From assembly GCA_964401455.1 (NCBI GenBank), contig CAYNYI010000002.1:1-64000 (forward strand): a stretch of DNA of 64,000 nt. The letters run 5' to 3'. A program made the position numbers and the translations under genes. The DNA is from CAYNYI01 sp964401455. GTDB taxonomy: Bacteria > Fibrobacterota > OXYB2-FULL-49-7 > CAYNYI01. Within the stretch, counting starts at the first letter, position 1. Every line of letters starts with the position of its first letter. Below, in pieces: positions 25,978-34,468 of this stretch. The notes beneath the pieces are model-generated. The model was not told where the DNA came from, did not search any database, and was given only the letters and a program-made list of their open reading frames with translations.

Positions 25978-26910
25978 ATGGATATTGTTTTTTTCGGTTC
26001 CCCTGATTTTGGACTTCCCGCTCTCAGTGCTGTCATGAAAAGCCGGCACAATATTCGGCTTGTTGTGACAAGACCGGACAGTAGAGCCGGACGCGGACGG
26101 GGCAAAAAAAGCACACCTGTTAAGGAGTTTTGTCTTAGAAAGGGTCTTAAATCAATTATCGAAACGAATGATCTCAATAATGACGCATTTATAGATCAAC
26201 TCAAAAGATATCCAAACTCTCTCTTTCTTGTAATAGGTTTTAAAATACTGCCTTCGGAGGTGCTTTGTATTCCTGAAAAAGGCGCGGTAAATCTGCATGC
26301 ATCCCTTCTGCCCCGTTACCGCGGTGCGGCACCGGTTAACTGGGCGGTTGTTAACGGAGAGAGGGAAACCGGAAATACCGTTTTTTTTCTTGATAAAGGG
26401 GTTGATACCGGAAACATAATACTCCAGTCCCCGACAATCATTAAAGAAAGTGAGACGGCAGGTGACCTTTACGAACGATTGAGTCTTATGGGGCGAGATG
26501 ATGTTCTCAGGGCGCTTGATATGATAGAAGGCGGGACTGTTGAACCTTTGCCGCAAGACAGTAGAAAGGCCTGCCCGGCGCCCAAGCTCAGAAAAAAAGA
26601 CGGCCGCATAGTCTGGTCGGAAAAGGCTTTGCAGCTTCGAAACAAGGTAAGGGGATTTAATCCTTATCCCGGCTGTTTCTCAGAACTGAGGGGCCGCAGA
26701 ATAAAAATCCTTAAAGCTGAGAATACCGGAGTTTTAAAAACCGGATTCCCGGGTTCAATAGCTTGGGCGTCTGCGGAGGAGGGGCTCGGTATTAATACCG
26801 GAGATTATGTTTTGAAAATTATTGAGCTTCAACCGGAAAATAAGAAGAAAATGACTGCGAAAGATTTTCTGCTTGGTTCTAATCTCAGACAGGGGGAGAT
26901 TTTGGAATGA
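25978..26910 (+). CDS. fmt: Methionyl-tRNA formyltransferase
   Basis: Fmt formylates initiator Met-tRNA. The 310 residues show 'DIVFFGSPDFGLPAL' at the N terminus and the catalytic block 'NLHASLLPRYRGAAPVNWAV' with the N...H motif, followed by the substrate-loop 'DKGVDTGNII' and a C-terminal OB-like domain. I start at ATG 25978 with GAGGTCGGGG just upstream; an in-frame GTG at 25966 would overlap the previous stop. Its stop overlaps the next gene (ATGA). Confidence 0.97.
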   Translation: MDIVFFGSPDFGLPALSAVMKSRHNIRLVVTRPDSRAGRGRGKKSTPVKEFCLRKGLKSIIETNDLNNDAFIDQLKRYPNSLFLVIGFKILPSEVLCIPEKGAVNLHASLLPRYRGAAPVNWAVVNGERETGNTVFFLDKGVDTGNIILQSPTIIKESETAGDLYERLSLMGRDDVLRALDMIEGGTVEPLPQDSRKACPAPKLRKKDGRIVWSEKALQLRNKVRGFNPYPGCFSELRGRRIKILKAENTGVLKTGFPGSIAWASAEEGLGINTGDYVLKIIELQPENKKKMTAKDFLLGSNLRQGEILE

Positions 26911-27569
26911 ACAGGCACAGATTTGCAGGACTGTCCGCGGCTGTTCTGATAGTGTTGATACTGTTCTCATGCAGAGAAAGAGTTAAGGTCGGCTCAAGGG
27001 TATCTTATAAGTCTCCTGACCTTCTGGAATTCCTTAAAACCGAGTCGGATTTGACAGTCCTTCCGCTTCTTACCGGTTTTCCGGATTCCCTTCAGGGTAT
27101 TTCGTCGGCCGAACGGCTGGAATCGGATATCAAGGTCAACTTCAGAGACCTGAAAATTAAAAAATACAGTGTCCTTTATAATAGACTTAATGGAGAGTCC
27201 GAAGCAGGCGCCTTGTTGTCTTTAATGTCCGACTTTTTGGAAACCGGAGAAATACAAGGGGGGCCGGACAGTTCACTGGCCTCTTATTTTGAATCGAGAT
27301 ATGTCTTATTTTCGCGGGAAATTAAAAGAGAATCCGTTAAAAATTTTGATGGTGTCACTAATGAGAGATATGTTGTGGAATGTATGATTTATGATCTTAA
27401 ATATCGTAAAAAAATATGGGCGGCACTGGTCTCCGCTTATTCCTCATCCATAGATGATACCACTATCCGGGACGGATACTATGCTGATCTTGTTTATTCT
27501 GAAATCGGGAAAGCCCTTCCCCGTGACCCGAGAAGGCATTTGATGTTGGAAAAAGAAAAAGAGTGGTAA
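26907..27569 (+). CDS. Putative lipoprotein of unknown function
   Basis: A 220-residue protein with a lipoprotein signal ending 'VLILFSC'. The mature part has regular alternation and a segment 'VVECMIYDLKYRKKIWAALV', reminiscent of periplasmic lipoproteins that contain a CsgG/LpoB-like beta sheet, but I cannot confirm this. It is coupled to fmt by a 4-base overlap and followed 3 bases later by a 58-residue ORF. Confidence 0.7.
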   Translation: MNRHRFAGLSAAVLIVLILFSCRERVKVGSRVSYKSPDLLEFLKTESDLTVLPLLTGFPDSLQGISSAERLESDIKVNFRDLKIKKYSVLYNRLNGESEAGALLSLMSDFLETGEIQGGPDSSLASYFESRYVLFSREIKRESVKNFDGVTNERYVVECMIYDLKYRKKIWAALVSAYSSSIDDTTIRDGYYADLVYSEIGKALPRDPRRHLMLEKEKEW

Positions 27570-27572
27570 TGT

Positions 27573-27749
27573 GTGAAAGAGTATGTTAAACGGGAAGTAG
27601 AACTCGGATATCTCCGCCCCGCAGCCGATATAATTGACGATATGGAAAGAATTAGCGCCGAGATGGAAAAAAAAGGCTGGGCTTTTTCAGAATCCCGGGC
27701 TGATACCCTTATGAAAAAAATTCTGCTTCTTTATGAGCGGGATATATAA
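27573..27749 (+). CDS. 58-residue hypothetical protein, GTG start
   Basis: A short ORF (GTG 27573 to TAA 27749) that fills the whole gap between the lipoprotein stop and the convergent CAP gene. The product is charged and probably all helical, with 'LRPAADIIDDMERISAEMEK' and a terminal 'MKKILLLYERDI'. Codon use resembles the neighbours. There is no separate ribosome site; the start lies 3 bases after the lipoprotein stop, so translation could be coupled. Function unknown. Confidence 0.55.
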   Translation: MKEYVKREVELGYLRPAADIIDDMERISAEMEKKGWAFSESRADTLMKKILLLYERDI

Positions 27750-27751
27750 TA

Positions 27752-28990
27752 CTATTTCAGCAAAGTAATGCGTTTTGAGGCATCCAGGTCCTTATTCCTA
27801 ATCTGTATAAGATAAATACCGGCCGGATAATTTGAGGCATCCCATATATATGTGTCCTCATCGTTCTTTTTTGCAAAACTCCGGCCAGGTCCGCCAACTC
27901 TGAAACCTTTGATATTGTAAATACCCAGGGAATAATTCTTTAAAGGCGATATTCCGGCTGTAGCGGACAAAAAGTTGATTTTTATCTGTATTTCTGAATT
28001 GAACGGGTTAGGGTATGCTGTTATCTGTAGAGGCATTTCTTCATCACTCTTATTATTTAGAGCGTTCTGAGGCATTTCCGGTTCTATAAGTGTTACCCTG
28101 TAAGAATATTCTGATGTATCCGCTCCTTCAATACCTGATACAGTCACATTATATATGGCGTCATCCTGTCCTGATATGTCAATACCCGACGGCATCCATA
28201 CAATGGTATTGTCCCCGTAAGTGTTATGTGAAACAGTTTCGACAGTTAAGGAAACTGTCTTGTTCAGCTCATCTGTCATGGAGACAGCGGCATTTCTGAA
28301 ATCAGCCCCGGGTATTCCGAAAGACCATCTGGAAAAGACAAGCGAATTAATAACATAGCCCGCGGGCGGCCAGGCAATAAAGTCGGGTATATCTTCCGGA
28401 ATAGAATTACTTTCGTTGCCCAGAACCTATAGCGCGTCGGACTCTTCGGTGGATCCATGACCAAACGTTCGAGCCCTGGAATAAAGTATCCATCTGCGGT
28501 GTCCGCAAGCGCTGTTGGAGGAGCCCGCATCCTGAATATAACCGGTTACAGCCGAAGCTGAATGAATCCCGAGGTACAGATTGGATTTACCCGCGGCTTC
28601 AGCTCCTTTCTCGGTATAGCAGTCCCAGTCCGGTGGGGGAGAATGACTAAGGGCATTATTGGCCTTTATCATCAGGGCTGCTTCCCGGCATTTTGCATTG
28701 TACAGAGAATCAAAAACTATATCATCAGGTAAGCCTGTGGACCGGCGGAAAAAATTTATCCGGTCAAGAACCCTCTTTTGAGCCGTTTCGGATATATTTC
28801 CCGCATCGCAGGAATTAACATTTCCGCTCCATTGGAGCTGATCAATTGAGACCGATGTTGTTTCATATACATTGAAATAGTCAAAAAGCACCTCATTACG
28901 GCTTCTTGTACGGGTATTCCCGGCGTTGGAATTCCCGGCAATCAGTATGGAAAAAAGAAACAAGGTGTAATTTACAAAGACTGTCTTCAT
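27752..28990 (-). pseudogene. CAP/SCP-domain secreted protein with T9SS-like sorting tail, interrupted by in-frame TAG
   Basis: The frame runs from ATG 28990 to the stop at 27752 as 412 codons, with a single amber TAG at 28427-28429 (codon 188). Before it lie a signal peptide and a CAP domain ('RINFFRRSTGLPDDIVF', 'ALSHSPPPDWDCYTEKG', 'CGHRRWILY'). After it the same frame continues sensibly ('GYVINSLVFSRWSFGIPGA'), then an Ig-like part and a Type-IX-like C-terminal domain ('YPNPFNSEIQIKI', 'YPAGIYLIQI'). TAG is probably a mutated TGG (Trp). It is either a recent pseudogene, a sequencing error or a readthrough gene. The reading frame itself does not shift. Confidence 0.85.
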
Positions 28991-28998
28991 ATTATTTA

Positions 28999-29027
28999 AA
29001 TATCGGCTATATAAGCCAAACTGTCAA
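28999..29027 (-). promoter_or_regulatory. Candidate promoter of the CAP-domain gene
   Basis: On the minus strand TTGACA (29022-29027) is followed by a 17-base spacer and GATATT (28999-29004); TATTTA two bases further is an alternative -10. An imperfect palindrome, GGCT-TATAT-AGCC (29005-29017), lies in the spacer and could be an operator. Confidence 0.5.
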
Positions 29028-29148
29028 GACAAAATCATGTTCTTCGAAATATTTTTTTATATGAGACTGATTTTTTATTATCTTATTTGTAGAGTCGTTT
29101 TTTGCGGCAGTAATAGATCCGCCTATCCTAATTCGTACCGGAGGAAAA

Positions 29149-29487
29149 ATGAAATTTGATATCTTCGACCACGGGAAATTTAAACAAGTCCGAATGCAGG
29201 GAAACGTCATTGCCGGGGATATGAATGATAAACTGAACGCAAAAATAACAGAGTTGACAAACAGTGGCGCTCATCATTTTGTTTTTAATCTCGAAGAGAT
29301 ATCCTATCTTGACAGCAACGGTATAAGCGTTTTTATACACTGTCTTTGCGATGTCCAGGAAAATAACGGCTCTGTCTTTTTAATAATTTCAGACAGCAAG
29401 GTTTTAGATGCTGTCAGACTTGTAGGTCTTGACCGGCTCATACCGGTATATTCCTCTATGGATGAATTTGATGATGCGGAAATGTAG
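29149..29487 (+). CDS. STAS-domain anti-sigma factor antagonist-like protein (third)
   Basis: A 112-residue STAS domain with 'VFNLEEISYLDSNGISVFIH', the closest of the three to classic RsbV/SpoIIAA (D-S-x-G). The GGAGGAAAAATG start is strong. It leads a short operon with a lipoprotein and a TPR protein. In partner switching this Ser is phosphorylated by an RsbW-type kinase and freed by a PP2C phosphatase; both kinds are encoded in this window. Confidence 0.9.
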   Translation: MKFDIFDHGKFKQVRMQGNVIAGDMNDKLNAKITELTNSGAHHFVFNLEEISYLDSNGISVFIHCLCDVQENNGSVFLIISDSKVLDAVRLVGLDRLIPVYSSMDEFDDAEM

Positions 29488-29899
29488 CATTATAAGATAC
29501 CTTCTTCTTATCTTCGGGCTTTTTTTTGCGGGTTGTTCCGGTCTCAGCGCCGTTCTTTATGATGCTAATGATTACCCGGTAACTGTAAGCAGTCTTAAGT
29601 TTGATAAAGGTGATGTGTTTAAGGTCCTTGATAAAGACGTTTACAGGGAAATCCCGGCAGAAGAGGTCGGGAAAATACTCATTGACTCAAAAGAGACGCG
29701 TTCATACAAAGGAAAGCTTTACTATCAGACAGAAATCTATCTGGTAAACGGAAATATCATACAATCCTATGAGCTTGAGGATGGTCGTAAAATAGGGGCT
29801 TTTGTTTGTGTTGAAAACAGTCTTTCCGCAAAAACCCTCTCGGGACCGGTAAGAATTGATCTTCGTAAAATAAATAAGATCGAATTTACAAAGGACTGA
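29471..29899 (+). CDS. Small putative lipoprotein
   Basis: About 142 residues, with a lipoprotein signal 'LLLIFGLFFAGC'. The mature part is beta-rich with 'PVTVSSLKFDKGDVFKVLD' and a terminal 'RIDLRKINKIEFTKD'. I place the start at ATG 29471 (a second ATG follows at once), inside the end of the STAS gene. No family recognised. The downstream TPR gene begins 2 bases after its stop. Confidence 0.72.
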   Translation: MMRKCSIIRYLLLIFGLFFAGCSGLSAVLYDANDYPVTVSSLKFDKGDVFKVLDKDVYREIPAEEVGKILIDSKETRSYKGKLYYQTEIYLVNGNIIQSYELEDGRKIGAFVCVENSLSAKTLSGPVRIDLRKINKIEFTKD

Positions 29900-29901
29900 T
29901 A

Positions 29902-30711
29902 ATGGCTTCCGGCCGTATGGATCCCCGCGGCAAATACAAAGGTCCGGAAAAAGTCCTGATATTTACATCTGCTCCCAAAAACCATAAAAACAATAAGATA
30001 TTTTTCTGGTTTTTATTTCTGCTGTTTACGCTTTCTTTCATGTATATTTCTTTTTCGCTTTTACTGAATATCTCAGAGAAGTCCTATGAGCGGGCAGAGG
30101 AACTTTTTTTATCCGGTAACTACAGGCGTGCCGCTTTTATGCTTGAGGAATTATATTCCGGATTGAGACCCGGCTGCGCGCAAAAAACGCTGATGGGACG
30201 TTCTTTCTATCAAGCCGCCCGGAAAGAATATATAAAAAATGACTGGAAAGGATATGGTGCCGATCCGGATGACTATATGAATCATCCATTTGCCGAAAAA
30301 GCACTCCTTTATTTATCTGATGCTTATGAAAATTGCGAAGGCAAGAAGGAAAAACTGCTTTCCTTGAAAGCAGCAGCGTCGCTTATGTTTGAAAAAGGCT
30401 GGTACAAAAAAGCTGCTCCGGTCTATTATCGTGTTTACAGAATAAGCGGCAATCCATCCGATCTGACAAATGCCGCCATATGTCAATACAAATCCGGACT
30501 AATTAAAGAATCGGAAAAAACGTTGCTTCTGGCCCTGGAAAAAGGCGACCCGGCAGCGGCCAAAAATCTGGCTTATATATATACAATTGAGCAGACCGTC
30601 TTGGGCTCTACATTGGAGAAGAGCAGGGAATACCTTCATTATTACATAGAAAAGAAACCGCAGGACCCCGAAATATTTTTTATAAAGTATCTCATTTTGT
30701 CACGCGGCTGA
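29902..30711 (+). CDS. Membrane-anchored TPR protein
   Basis: A 269-residue protein. After a short basic cytoplasmic N terminus there is one transmembrane helix (~34-57, 'FFWFLFLLFTLSFMYISFSL'), then four to five TPR-like helical pairs ('AEELFLSGNYRRAAFMLEEL', 'YKSGLIKESEKTLLLALEKG'). The C-terminal part is therefore extracytoplasmic. Last gene of the STAS-lipoprotein-TPR operon; it meets the convergent ATPase gene 2 bases later. The same STAS plus exported TPR pairing occurs at 19.2-21.5 kb. Confidence 0.8.
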   Translation: MASGRMDPRGKYKGPEKVLIFTSAPKNHKNNKIFFWFLFLLFTLSFMYISFSLLLNISEKSYERAEELFLSGNYRRAAFMLEELYSGLRPGCAQKTLMGRSFYQAARKEYIKNDWKGYGADPDDYMNHPFAEKALLYLSDAYENCEGKKEKLLSLKAAASLMFEKGWYKKAAPVYYRVYRISGNPSDLTNAAICQYKSGLIKESEKTLLLALEKGDPAAAKNLAYIYTIEQTVLGSTLEKSREYLHYYIEKKPQDPEIFFIKYLILSRG

Positions 30712-30713
30712 GA

Positions 30714-31985
30714 CTATGAAAACTTTCTAAAAAGATCAGTAAGAGGTATAACTTTTACTTTTCCTATTCTTCTTCCGGTTTGGGAAAGGCTTCCAAGAAC
30801 AGAGTTATCGAAATGTGATATAAGGTTGAAATATGAGCTCCGTATAACCGGTGACCATTTGATTTCGATGGGAAAAATCTTCCCGTTTTTTGTATAAGCG
30901 ATATCAATTTCTTTTCCCCTGCTTATATAGCAGGTGGTGTAATAAGTATTAATATGGCTTGCGAGCGCCGATTCAGCCTTCAGCGACTTAGGAAGCGGAG
31001 GGCTTCTGAGGTATTTCTGAATACATGCAGAAATAAAAGGATCCCTAAAATGAAACTTACGCGGTCTCGCTGTCAGAGGTTTTAAAGTCTCGGTATTAAT
31101 GCGCGGCTGTTCCCAGCATACCGAGAGATCATAAAGTCTTTGAAGTATTCTTCCGGTTTTCTGCGGTGAGACAGAGTCGGACAAAGATGAATATGTTACA
31201 GGATTACCGTATTTTCGGCTTATGGCTGAAAGTACCTCGGATACATCTTTTAAATCGGTGACCGACGTTCCGGCTTTATATGCCCACAGCATTTTTCTTA
31301 TGAATGCTTCTTTTACTTCCTTTGAGATCCGCCCGTTTTTCTTTAAATCAGCGGCGGAAACAGGGAATCCGCCGCAGTCAAGATACTTTCTAAGACACCG
31401 GAGGATTTCTTCATAAGACTTTTTTTCCGGGAATATATTTTTACAAAAAGACTTGAAACTCATAGGTGAGAATTCGGTTTCTATGTATTTATTTTCAGGG
31501 TATTCAGTAGCGTTAATCTTAATGTCTTTTCTGATAGCGGCTTTACTGGAATTTATAAAGAAAAAGGTGTCTTTGCTGCAAAAATTTAAGTATTTGAGAT
31601 TTTTTTTAATATTTGAAGAATTTGAGAATTCATCAAAAAAAAATATACGGGAGCTCTTATTTTTTGCGGAATGATTTTTGAGCGGGTATTTCATAAGAAA
31701 ATCATGGATTTCTTTCAGTGATGCTCCCTGCGGTATATAAACTATGGAGCTCGGAGAAAATTTGGAATTGAGGAGAGCCTCAATTACTATTTTTGCGGCA
31801 GTCGTTTTCCCGGACCCGGGCGGTCCGTATAAAAAACAAGAGCAATATCCGGCTTTTTTTAAAAGCACCGCGTATTCTTCATTCAGGCGTTTCCTGGTTA
31901 TTTCCGCCTTTTTAAGGTGACGGTCCTTCTGGAGGAATTGCCGGATTGACATCCTGAAAAGATTGTCGCGTTCAAGCTTTGTCAT
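30714..31985 (-). CDS. AAA-type ATPase with DUF4143-like C-terminal domain
   Basis: A 423-residue protein. The P-loop 'FLYGPPGSGKTTAAK' is near residue 60 and the Walker B is 'RIFFFDEFSN'. The C-terminal region has 'KFHFRDPFISACIQKYL' and 'ISRGKEIDIAYTKNGKIFPIEIKW', the pattern of the DUF4143 nuclease-like domain (E-I-D ... E-I-K) in this common ATPase family. Its role is generally unknown; some are linked to toxin or defence functions. ATG 31985 is preferred; another in-frame ATG lies at 32000. It is divergent from the nuclease-helicase gene. Confidence 0.85.
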   Translation of the reverse strand: MTKLERDNLFRMSIRQFLQKDRHLKKAEITRKRLNEEYAVLLKKAGYCSCFLYGPPGSGKTTAAKIVIEALLNSKFSPSSIVYIPQGASLKEIHDFLMKYPLKNHSAKNKSSRIFFFDEFSNSSNIKKNLKYLNFCSKDTFFFINSSKAAIRKDIKINATEYPENKYIETEFSPMSFKSFCKNIFPEKKSYEEILRCLRKYLDCGGFPVSAADLKKNGRISKEVKEAFIRKMLWAYKAGTSVTDLKDVSEVLSAISRKYGNPVTYSSLSDSVSPQKTGRILQRLYDLSVCWEQPRINTETLKPLTARPRKFHFRDPFISACIQKYLRSPPLPKSLKAESALASHINTYYTTCYISRGKEIDIAYTKNGKIFPIEIKWSPVIRSSYFNLISHFDNSVLGSLSQTGRRIGKVKVIPLTDLFRKFS

Positions 31986-31990
31986 ATAAT
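31963..31990 (+). promoter_or_regulatory. Candidate promoter of the nuclease-helicase gene
   Basis: TTGTCG (31963-31968), a 16-base spacer and a perfect TATAAT (31985-31990) precede the helicase gene by about 50 bases and overlap the start of the divergent ATPase gene. The AT-rich stretch to 32010 also carries TATAAT on the minus strand, so both genes may be fired from the same short region. Confidence 0.45.
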
Positions 31991-32041
31991 AAAAATGCAT
32001 TATATTATATACTTTCTACAAGATTAATAATTTCGGGGAGG

Positions 32042-34468
32042 GTGCTCATAAAAACAGATCCTGAATCCAGAAAAATTGAATTGTCAGTCAGAGAAATATC
32101 AGATTGTTTTGCACATTCGGACCCGGTCTCAGGTTTCGGCTCGTTCCGGGTGCGTTTAGGTCAGGAGGTTCATACAAGATTCAGAAAAAAAATGGAGACT
32201 CTTGAGGGCTATCTGCCGGAATATACTGTATCTTATTCCACCGAATTCAAAGATTACTCGGTATCGATTCAGGGAAGAATTGACGGTGTATTCAAGAAGG
32301 GCGAAAAGGTATATATTCAGGAAATTAAAAGCGCAGATCTTTCAGGTGACTGTGAATATGAGGAAGCCGACCCTAACCACAGGATGCAGTGTCTTATATA
32401 CGCCTATTTCTACCAAGAGTCAACCGGCATGGATGTTTTTCCGGTTCTAATAATGGTTGACATATTCGAGGACACTGTTCAGGAAATACCCCTTGAATAC
32501 AATAGAGGTGAGATTGAAAGGTTTCTCCAAAACCGATTGAGACAACTTTTAGAAGAGAGTCTCCGTAAAATTAATAAAGCCGAGAAAAAAAAGGAGGCCG
32601 CTTCACGTATTAGGTTTCCTTTTTCTGAAATGAGAAAGAACCAGCAAAAAATGATTGATGATATTTCTCCTGTTTTTTCTACAGGAAGACATCTTCTTAT
32701 GAGCTCTCCGACAGGGACCGGCAAGACCGTTGTAACGCTTTTTCCTGCCTTAAAGGAGACTCTTAAAAAAGACGCGATCCTTTTTTTTGTAACGCCTAAA
32801 AATTCTCAGCATAGTCTTGCACTGGATTCTCTGAGGCGTCTTATTCCGGAGGGATACGGGGTTTATGCTCTGCAAATTTCGGGAAAAGAAAAGATATGCC
32901 CGGAGGAATATGTCTTTTGCAGTCCGCATTCATGCCGGCTGTTAAAAAATACTCCGGGGAAATCGGGGCTCGAAAAGATCGCCACAAATCTTAAGCTTGA
33001 TACAGTCGTAACTACTGCTGATATCATCCGGACAGCAGCAGAAGCCGGAATATGTCCATTTGAACTTTCGCTCTATTTATGTGAGGAGGCATCTGCTGTA
33101 GTTTGCGACTATAATTATGTTTTTGATCCACGTGTTAGAATTCAGAGGATATTCGACGGCAGCCGGAAGGACATGTTTCTTATTGTTGATGAGGCCCACA
33201 ATCTGCCCTCAAGAGGCCGGGGATACATGTCGGCATCTCTGTACCGAAGCAAAATAAAAGAACTGACAGAAAACCCTGTGCTTGAACAGTCAGGACTGTT
33301 CTCGGGTATCAGCCGTCTTCTCAAGGAAGTGAAAGATTATGTGGAAACTTCGACATTGCCCGATGAATGGGCACCGGCCGCGGAATATCGTTTATTCGAT
33401 CCGGATGATTATTTTTTCGAAGAAATGCATCTCAAAGCAGAAGAACTTCTTATGAAGTATATAAACCTCCGACACGAAAGCAATTCAGGAAAAAAGTTCT
33501 TCATACCCGGAATAAAAGCCGGTACGCGCAGAAAAACAGATCCCCTTATCGATTTTTTATTTGGTCTCATACATTTTTGTTCTGTTGTAGAACAGCGATC
33601 AGAAAAGGTATACAGTCTTGCTTCTTCATCCGAAGACGATACCGGTATAGAACAGTTTTGTGCCGACCCTTCGGATGTCCTCGGGGAGTGCTTCAGTTTT
33701 TTCAAGTCGGCTGTGTGCATAAGCGCGACTCTTAACCCTCCGTCTTTTTATGCGGATTTGATGGGTATTTCCGGATATGATCCGCTGTATCTGCATTATG
33801 AAAGTCCTTTTCCGCCTGAGAACCGACTTGTACTGACGGTAGGGGACATCTCAACATATTATCGGGAACGTTCCGCTGCCGCTCCTTTGATTGCAGATTT
33901 TATAAGAAAAACGTTTTCATCTATGCGAGGTAATGTTTTTGTTTTTTTTCCGAGCTTCTCCTTTCTTCGGAATGTCGCGTCCTTTTTTAAATCCTCAGCC
34001 GAAGAAATTATTATTCAGCCTCAGGGAGGAAGCGGAAAGGCGGCTGATGAGATATTATTGAGGTTAAAAAAAGGTGAAGGTAAAACCTCTAAATTATTAT
34101 TCGCTGTGCAGGGAGGGCTTTTTTCCGAGGGGGTTGATTTTCCAGGAAAATTATGTGAGGGAGTTATTGTAATCGGTCCGGGGCTTCCATATCCCGATTT
34201 TAAGACCAGACTGCTATGTGAGCATTTTGAATCGGGATATTCGTGCGGGCGTGAATACGCATTTATTTATCCCGGTATAACAAGAGTCGTCCAAGCGGCC
34301 GGACGCCTGATAAGGAGCGAGAAGGATAAAGGATTTATAATCTTTCTCGGAAGGCGTTTTGCCGAGAAGCCATATTGTGATCTGATAAATGATTTTTGGG
34401 ATTCAGAAGCTGTTGCTTCCGGTGACGCGCCGGTACTCATATCAGAGTTCATGGATAAAAGTAATTAA
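32042..34468 (+). CDS. RecB/Cas4-like nuclease fused to XPD/DinG-type FeS helicase
   Basis: About 808 residues. The N-terminal part has the PD-(D/E)XK pattern: 'LGQEVHTRF' (H44), 'GRIDGVF' (D81), 'QEIKS' (E94, K96) and 'QCLIYAY' (Q116, Y120). The helicase follows with P-loop 'SSPTGTGKTVV' (~221-231), DEAH (383-386), and cysteines 286, 338, 347 and 355 (plus 293, 298) suited to an Fe-S cluster. The C-terminal motor has 'SEGVDFPGKLCEGVIVIG' and 'QAAGRLIRSEKDKG'. It should unwind and cut DNA in repair. The GTG at 32042 abuts GGGGAGG, so the exact start is uncertain. Confidence 0.88.
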   Translation: MLIKTDPESRKIELSVREISDCFAHSDPVSGFGSFRVRLGQEVHTRFRKKMETLEGYLPEYTVSYSTEFKDYSVSIQGRIDGVFKKGEKVYIQEIKSADLSGDCEYEEADPNHRMQCLIYAYFYQESTGMDVFPVLIMVDIFEDTVQEIPLEYNRGEIERFLQNRLRQLLEESLRKINKAEKKKEAASRIRFPFSEMRKNQQKMIDDISPVFSTGRHLLMSSPTGTGKTVVTLFPALKETLKKDAILFFVTPKNSQHSLALDSLRRLIPEGYGVYALQISGKEKICPEEYVFCSPHSCRLLKNTPGKSGLEKIATNLKLDTVVTTADIIRTAAEAGICPFELSLYLCEEASAVVCDYNYVFDPRVRIQRIFDGSRKDMFLIVDEAHNLPSRGRGYMSASLYRSKIKELTENPVLEQSGLFSGISRLLKEVKDYVETSTLPDEWAPAAEYRLFDPDDYFFEEMHLKAEELLMKYINLRHESNSGKKFFIPGIKAGTRRKTDPLIDFLFGLIHFCSVVEQRSEKVYSLASSSEDDTGIEQFCADPSDVLGECFSFFKSAVCISATLNPPSFYADLMGISGYDPLYLHYESPFPPENRLVLTVGDISTYYRERSAAAPLIADFIRKTFSSMRGNVFVFFPSFSFLRNVASFFKSSAEEIIIQPQGGSGKAADEILLRLKKGEGKTSKLLFAVQGGLFSEGVDFPGKLCEGVIVIGPGLPYPDFKTRLLCEHFESGYSCGREYAFIYPGITRVVQAAGRLIRSEKDKGFIIFLGRRFAEKPYCDLINDFWDSEAVASGDAPVLISEFMDKSN

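Noticed and set aside
28427..28429. Idea that TAG is recoded (pyrrolysine or other) in this genome
   Set aside because: TAG is the natural stop of other genes in the window, and no pyl genes or recoding signals are visible.
28276..28530. Open frame of 84 residues on the minus strand over the CAP gene
   Set aside because: It lies in another frame than the CAP sequence. The genuine frame continues across the TAG, so this is a shadow.
30714..34468. Defence island
   Set aside because: Only two genes, a DUF4143 ATPase and a nuclease-helicase, with no toxin-antitoxin, restriction or integrase genes nearby. Kept as a finding on the pair, not as an island.
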